From Candidatus Yonathbacteria bacterium (GTDB lineage Bacteria; Patescibacteriota; Minisyncoccia; Phycocordibacterales; UBA1550), in assembly GCA_016201355.1 (NCBI GenBank), contig JACQCY010000049.1, forward strand, positions 1 through 7,563: DNA of 7,563 bases, given 5' to 3'. Shown here piece by piece: positions 5,457-7,563 of the stretch; position 1 is the stretch's first letter, and each line of letters starts with the position of its first letter. The translations under genes were made by a program, and so were the position numbers. Below the pieces are notes generated by a model, which worked only from the letters and a program-made list of their open reading frames with translations, searched no databases and was not told the origin of the DNA.

Positions 5457-5502
5457 TTAAAAAAGTTTTCCACACACATACCATCTTTATATTTCAAAAA
5501 TT

Positions 5503-5511
5503 TGTTACACT
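5503..5511 (+). promoter_or_regulatory. Extended -10 giving a leaderless mRNA for the 142-aa membrane protein
   Basis: TGTTACACT (5503-5511) matches TGn followed by a 4/6 -10 (TACACT). Start of transcription is expected about seven bases later, at or next to the ATG at 5519. No Shine-Dalgarno could fit. No clear -35. Confidence 0.45.
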
Positions 5512-5518
5512 ATACATT

Positions 5519-5947
5519 ATGAATAATATGGAAGAAGAGGCCTTTAAAACCATTCAAAAACAAGAAAAAGGAGATGGCTTGTCCACGGTTAGTTTCCCGG
5601 GAATATCTTTCGCTCCTCCCGATGCAGGGGAATCAATGACTTTCTCTTCTTTTGATGTTCGTGAAAAATGCGCATTCGTAGGGGTAGTGCTTGGGTGTAT
5701 CTCAATTATTTCTTGGACGATTATCGTGTTAGGGATTGTGGTTTCTTTGATAGGAATTATTTTTTCGATTTTTGGTATCAAATCTCCTCGTTCAAAAATC
5801 GCTCGCACTGGCCTTATTCTTTCTCTTGCGGGAGGAGCCGCGACTATTTTATATATTGTGTTAATCTCTGCGGGAATAATCAATTATAATTATTTCACCA
5901 ATGAATTTTGGGGAATACCGTCGGGGGGTGTGCAGGTGATTGAGTAG
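5519..5947 (+). CDS. DUF4190-like two-helix membrane protein
   Basis: A 142-aa protein with a soluble N-terminal half (about 1-55, rich in Glu, Lys, Ser and Pro) and two hydrophobic helices, about residues 57-86 (AFVGVVLGCISIISWTIIVL onward) and 97-121 (ARTGLILSLAGGAATILYIV onward). They are joined by the turn FGIKSPRSKIARTG. This helix-GIKS-x-R-helix arrangement resembles DUF4190-type domains, where two helices of the form LGIxSLxxxxxGIxxGIxGxxxS flank a basic turn. The short C-terminal tail ends GGVQVIE. Function is unknown; proteins of this kind are usually small envelope proteins. It is a single gene with its own promoter; the ATG is set by that promoter. The family label is from pattern only. 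Confidence 0.78.
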   Translation: MNNMEEEAFKTIQKQEKGDGLSTVSFPGISFAPPDAGESMTFSSFDVREKCAFVGVVLGCISIISWTIIVLGIVVSLIGIIFSIFGIKSPRSKIARTGLILSLAGGAATILYIVLISAGIINYNYFTNEFWGIPSGGVQVIE

Positions 5948-5965
5948 GACACTAAGGACGGTTTC

Positions 5966-6004
5966 AAATATGGAGGTGTAAATATGGAAGTGCGACCTCC
6001 ATAT
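5966..6004. repeat. Inverted repeat with internal 14-bp direct repeat after the membrane protein gene
   Basis: ATATGGAGGT (5968-5977) and ACCTCCATAT (5995-6004) are perfect inverted repeats. AAATATGGAGGTG (5966-5978) is repeated with one change as AAATATGGAAGTG (5980-5992), period 14. No T-run follows, so termination is uncertain. Confidence 0.6.
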
Positions 6005-6021
6005 CGATTCCCCCAATTTCG

Positions 6022-6071
6022 CACAATTGCAAAACCCCCGAAGGCGAAACGTCTTCGGGGGTGCAATTGTG
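6022..6071. repeat. 50-nt foldback hairpin
   Basis: CACAATTGC (6022-6030) pairs with GCAATTGTG (6063-6071), and, after a 3-nt A bulge, ACCCCCGAAG (6034-6043) pairs with CTTCGGGGGT (6053-6062): 19 base pairs around a 9-nt loop. Its right base overlaps the left arm of the larger foldback element at 6069. No gene is present from 5948 to 6222. Confidence 0.75.
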
Positions 6072-6222
6072 GAGATGGGGGTCTCGGTCACGGATATTTT
6101 GTTCGCCGTCGCTCGCAAAATTCCGCGACCCCGGCCTCGTTGTCGTTCGTTGCTACTCACGACATACTCCGGCTTTCGATTCCCCACGAAACGCGCGCAG
6201 GCGCGTTTCTCCATCTCCACCG
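6069..6222. repeat. Nested foldback element next to the tmRNA gene
   Basis: GTGGAGATGG (6069-6078) and CCATCTCCAC (6211-6220) close a 150-nt block. Inside are three further stems: GGTC-CGGA-ATTTTG (6086-6101) with CAAAAT-TCCG-GACC (6116-6130) with small bulges; TGTCGT (6141-6146) with ACGACA (6159-6164); and GAAACGCGC (6188-6196) with GCGCGTTTC (6201-6209). The layout is a closing stem with three arms. The right end also carries an inverted copy of tmRNA 3'-end sequence. It may be a dispersed palindromic repeat, a structured RNA, or a relic of an element inserted at ssrA. The open frames across it look like chance. Confidence 0.45.
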
Positions 6223-6251
6223 AAAAAACAAAAGGCGCCCTTTTGGGCGCC
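6223..6251 (-). terminator. Intrinsic terminator of ssrA
   Basis: On the - strand GGCGCCC (6251-6245), loop AAAA, GGGCGCC (6240-6234), then TTTTGTTTTTT (6233-6223). A strong GC stem with a U-tract, 12 nt after the tmRNA 3' end. Confidence 0.93.
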
Positions 6252-6263
6252 AATGTTTTTACC

Positions 6264-6674
6264 GGTGGAGATGGGGGGAATCGAACCCCCGTGCAGAAGA
6301 TGTTCAGAAAAGGGTCTACAAAGTGTATCCTATTTTATTTCCTCGAAAGGAATTTAAAGAAAAAAGATATTAAATAGGCAACGCTCTTTTTTCTCGATTC
6401 TCTTTGTTTTGAAACCGTATCGAGTCAGTTACTGTTTCTATTCCGAAGTTTATATCACCCGCTTTTCGTATCGGAAGTCAGAAAAGACAAATGCAGTTTA
6501 GGCTAAAGCGTAAACTGGAGCGAAGTCGCTCGCCTTAAAGAAAGGTGAGACTACTGACCCCACTTTTGCAAGTACTGTGTTTGCAGTTACTTTTACTAGA
6601 GATTTTACGAGATCTCAAGTATTCTCGACTTTGCACTTTCCTGAGGAGATCTCCTGTCTAGGCCAATCATCCCC
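6264..6674 (-). ncRNA. ssrA: Transfer-messenger RNA (tmRNA)
   Basis: tmRNA rescues stalled ribosomes with SmpB and tags the unfinished protein. The 5' end GGGGATG (6674-6668) pairs with CATCTCC (6273-6267) to form the acceptor stem, with one G-U. The T-arm is GGGGG-TTCGATT-CCCCC just before it. The 5' part continues GATTGGCCTAGACAGG as the reduced D-loop region. The tag frame starts at GCA (6584-6582) after AGTAACT, and reads ANTVLAKVGSVVSP, then FFKASDFAPVYALA, then TAA (6500-6498): 28 residues. The stop lies in a CAGTTTA/TAAACTG stem. The gene encodes ACC then G, so the last A of CCA must be added afterwards. smpB lies 57 nt upstream on the same strand; the 5' end would be made by RNase P. 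About 411 nt, a normal size for a one-piece tmRNA. Confidence 0.96.
6498..6584 (-). other. tmRNA tag peptide reading frame
   Basis: 28 codons from GCA (6584) to GCC (6501), then TAA. It starts Ala-Asn like many tags and ends YALA, close to the YALAA or ALAA degron recognised by ClpXP-type proteases. It is much longer than the E. coli tag and has a hydrophobic middle (VGSVVSPFF). The frame is set by the typical resume context and the YALA-stop ending. Confidence 0.85.
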
Positions 6675-6731
6675 GTATAAAAACGAAAAACTGAAAACGA
6701 AAAATGAAAAACGGGATACCAAATACAAAAT
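6675..6731 (-). repeat. A/T-rich repeat spacer between smpB and ssrA
   Basis: On the + strand ACGAAAAACTGAA is followed by ACGAAAAATGAA and a further partial AAAACG unit, a short imperfect tandem repeat. No convincing promoter for ssrA is seen here; TTTATA near the 5' end is too close. Co-transcription with smpB and RNase P processing is the simpler reading. Confidence 0.5.
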
Positions 6732-7178
6732 TTATCTTGTACCTTTAATATCTCTCAAGATGTCACGCTCAGCTTCGCGTTTTTTCAATGATTCGCGTTT
6801 GTCGCGAGTCTTTTTCCCTCGGACGACCGCGATTTCTATCTTGAGCTTTCGTTTTTTATTATACACCGCAATCGGCACTATTGTCAAGCCTTTTTTTGAC
6901 TCATAATCCGCCAGTAGAGTAAGCTCTTTTTTCGTGAGAAGAAGTCGGCGATTTCGATTTGGGTCGTAACTCTCCTTACTATTCCCTGCTTGATAGGGTT
7001 GTATGGTCGAGCCGACGAGGAACGCTTCGCCTCCACGCACGACAATATGCGAACCTTCAAGACTTCCATGTTTTGCGCGGAGCGATTTCACTTCCACACC
7101 CAAAAGCTCAATACCAGCCTCGTATTTTTCAATGATTTCGTAATTAAAACGAGCCTTCTTGTTTTCAATAAGAGCCAC
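6732..7178 (-). CDS. smpB: SsrA-binding protein SmpB
   Basis: A 148-aa SmpB, the protein partner of tmRNA in trans-translation; it binds the tRNA-like domain and mimics the anticodon arm. Family features: NKKARFNYEIIEKYEAGIEL and GVEVKSLRAKHGSLEGSHI split around residue 27, YDPNRNRRLLLTKKEL (about 71-86), GLTIVPIAVYNKKRKLKIEIAVVRGKK split near 105, and the basic C-terminal tail DKRESLKKREAERDI. The tail, which enters the mRNA channel, is complete. The start is GTG (7178-7176): an overlapping ATG at 7180 is in the wrong frame, and the promoter places the first transcribed base at about this codon. It lies directly upstream of ssrA on the same strand, so protein and RNA are probably made together. 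Confidence 0.96.
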   Translation of the reverse strand: MALIENKKARFNYEIIEKYEAGIELLGVEVKSLRAKHGSLEGSHIVVRGGEAFLVGSTIQPYQAGNSKESYDPNRNRRLLLTKKELTLLADYESKKGLTIVPIAVYNKKRKLKIEIAVVRGKKTRDKRESLKKREAERDILRDIKGTR

Positions 7179-7184
7179 ATCAAT

Positions 7185-7214
7185 ATTTTAGCAGGATAAA
7201 GGATTTATTGACAA
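7185..7214 (-). promoter_or_regulatory. Leaderless promoter of smpB
   Basis: TTGTCA (7214-7209, 5/6) and TAAAAT (7190-7185, 5/6) are 18 bp apart, and the -10 is extended (TGCTAAAAT). The transcript would start at about 7178-7180, at the GTG start codon itself. Confidence 0.65.
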
Positions 7215-7233
7215 TTTCCTGTTTTGCGATAAT
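7208..7233 (+). promoter_or_regulatory. Promoter of the 53-aa membrane protein gene
   Basis: A perfect -35, TTGACA (7208-7213), overlaps the smpB -35 on the other strand. The best -10 is GATAAT (7228-7233), preceded by TG-C as an extended -10, but the spacer is only 14 bp. TAATCT (7230-7235) gives 16 bp with a poorer match. The leader of about 25-30 nt carries a Shine-Dalgarno. Confidence 0.5.
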
Positions 7234-7267
7234 CTTAAAGAAGATTGAACTTTCAAGGAGGTGGCAT

Positions 7268-7429
7268 ATGCGAAGATTTTTTTTGGGAATATTTTACGGC
7301 GCAATTTTGGTAGCGCTTTTGGATGGGAGAATTTTAAACACATTCCATCCGGTCGTCCTCGCCATCTTAATCGTGGTGTGTGTGTTCTTCGGAGAAATTA
7401 TTACTGATGAAGATTTTGTTGGTTGGTGA
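7268..7429 (+). CDS. Small two-helix membrane protein, unknown function
   Basis: A 53-aa protein with two hydrophobic segments, about residues 4-18 (FFLGIFYGAILVALL) and 28-43 (PVVLAILIVVCVFFGE), a basic N-terminus (MRR) and an acidic tail (IITDEDFVGW). The family is not recognised. It is supported by signals more than by similarity: AAGGAGGT (7255-7262) is a perfect Shine-Dalgarno with GGAGG six bases before ATG 7268, a TTGACA promoter lies upstream, and a strong terminator follows 18 nt after the stop. The frame also opens upstream at 7208, but that extension would start inside the -35 and ignore the Shine-Dalgarno. It is divergent from smpB and shares its promoter region. A basic N-terminus suggests both ends are cytoplasmic. 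Confidence 0.75.
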   Translation: MRRFFLGIFYGAILVALLDGRILNTFHPVVLAILIVVCVFFGEIITDEDFVGW

Positions 7430-7447
7430 TATTTCTCTGTGTTTCTG

Positions 7448-7479
7448 GAGGCAGTCGCTTGCGACTGCCTCTTTTGTTT
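7448..7479 (+). terminator. Intrinsic terminator after the 53-aa protein gene
   Basis: GAGGCAGTCGC (7448-7458) pairs perfectly with GCGACTGCCTC (7461-7471), followed by TTTTGTTT. It is strong and placed 18 nt after the stop codon. Confidence 0.92.
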
Positions 7480-7499
7480 CCTTCTGTGTCTTTTTTGTG

Positions 7500-7505
7500 T
7501 ATACT
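7500..7505 (+). promoter_or_regulatory. -10 element for the gene at the right edge
   Basis: TATACT (7500-7505, 5/6) lies 19 bp upstream of the ATG at 7525. A -35 is not clear (TTGTTT-type sequence with a long spacer). No Shine-Dalgarno lies between it and the start. Confidence 0.4.
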
Positions 7506-7524
7506 GGTTTTATCATTTCATCAT

Positions 7525-7563
7525 ATGTCTAAAAATAACAAAAAAGGAAAAGAAGAGAAGAAA
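7525..7563 (+). CDS. Start of an unidentified gene (cut by window edge)
   Basis: Thirteen codons are present, MSKNNKKGKEEKK, with no stop before the edge. The segment is lysine-rich and likely disordered. A preceding terminator and a -10 at 7500-7505 support a new transcription unit. Too little remains to name the product. Confidence 0.55.
   Translation, partial: MSKNNKKGKEEKK

Noticed and set aside
5984..6377. Several overlapping open frames of about 100-130 codons on both strands
   Set aside because: They cross the foldback element, the ssrA terminator and the tmRNA 3' end; peptides such as GGIEPP and GGNRTPV are the usual false translation of a tRNA-like 3' end.
6577..6906. 109-codon + strand frame
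   Set aside because: It runs antisense through tmRNA and the end of smpB.
7178..7180. ATG at 7180-7178 as smpB start
   Set aside because: It is in the wrong frame; the SmpB N-terminus continues only from the GTG at 7178-7176.

Overview
The window reads as chromosomal DNA from a bacterium with a reduced genome, most likely of the Patescibacteria/CPR radiation (Parcubacteria-like). This is inferred from gene style, not from a search. The genes are short housekeeping genes separated by hairpin-rich spacers. Most starts lack a Shine-Dalgarno sequence, and several promoters sit so close to the start codon that the mRNA would be leaderless. TGA is used as a stop (end of map), so the UGA=Gly code of Gracilibacteria/Absconditabacteria does not apply.

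Left part, + strand: a 5'-truncated secY, a pyruvoyl-dependent arginine decarboxylase gene, a divergent adenylate kinase gene and map. This is the familiar secY-adk-map cluster with a decarboxylase gene and a 230-bp block of hairpins inserted between secY and adk. A 39-nt-arm inverted repeat between map and the convergent rplT is a likely two-way terminator.

Middle, - strand: the initiation factor/ribosomal protein operon infC-rpmI-rplT, with a clear promoter and a TTG start for infC. The 211-nt gap between infC and rpmI has two nested long-range pairings. The outer one covers the first two bases of the rpmI AUG. This is a candidate L20-type autoregulatory switch and the most interesting item here. 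Upstream lie a small secreted or anchored protein gene (- strand) and a two-helix membrane protein gene (+ strand).

Right part: smpB and ssrA (tmRNA) lie in tandem on the - strand, so both trans-translation partners are adjacent. The tmRNA is complete (acceptor stem, T-arm, a 28-residue tag ending YALA, intrinsic terminator), but the final A of CCA is not encoded. Beyond its terminator is an inverted, interrupted copy of the tmRNA 3' end inside a larger foldback element. Divergent from smpB is a 53-aa membrane protein gene with the only consensus Shine-Dalgarno in the window and its own terminator. The first 13 codons of another gene run off the right edge.
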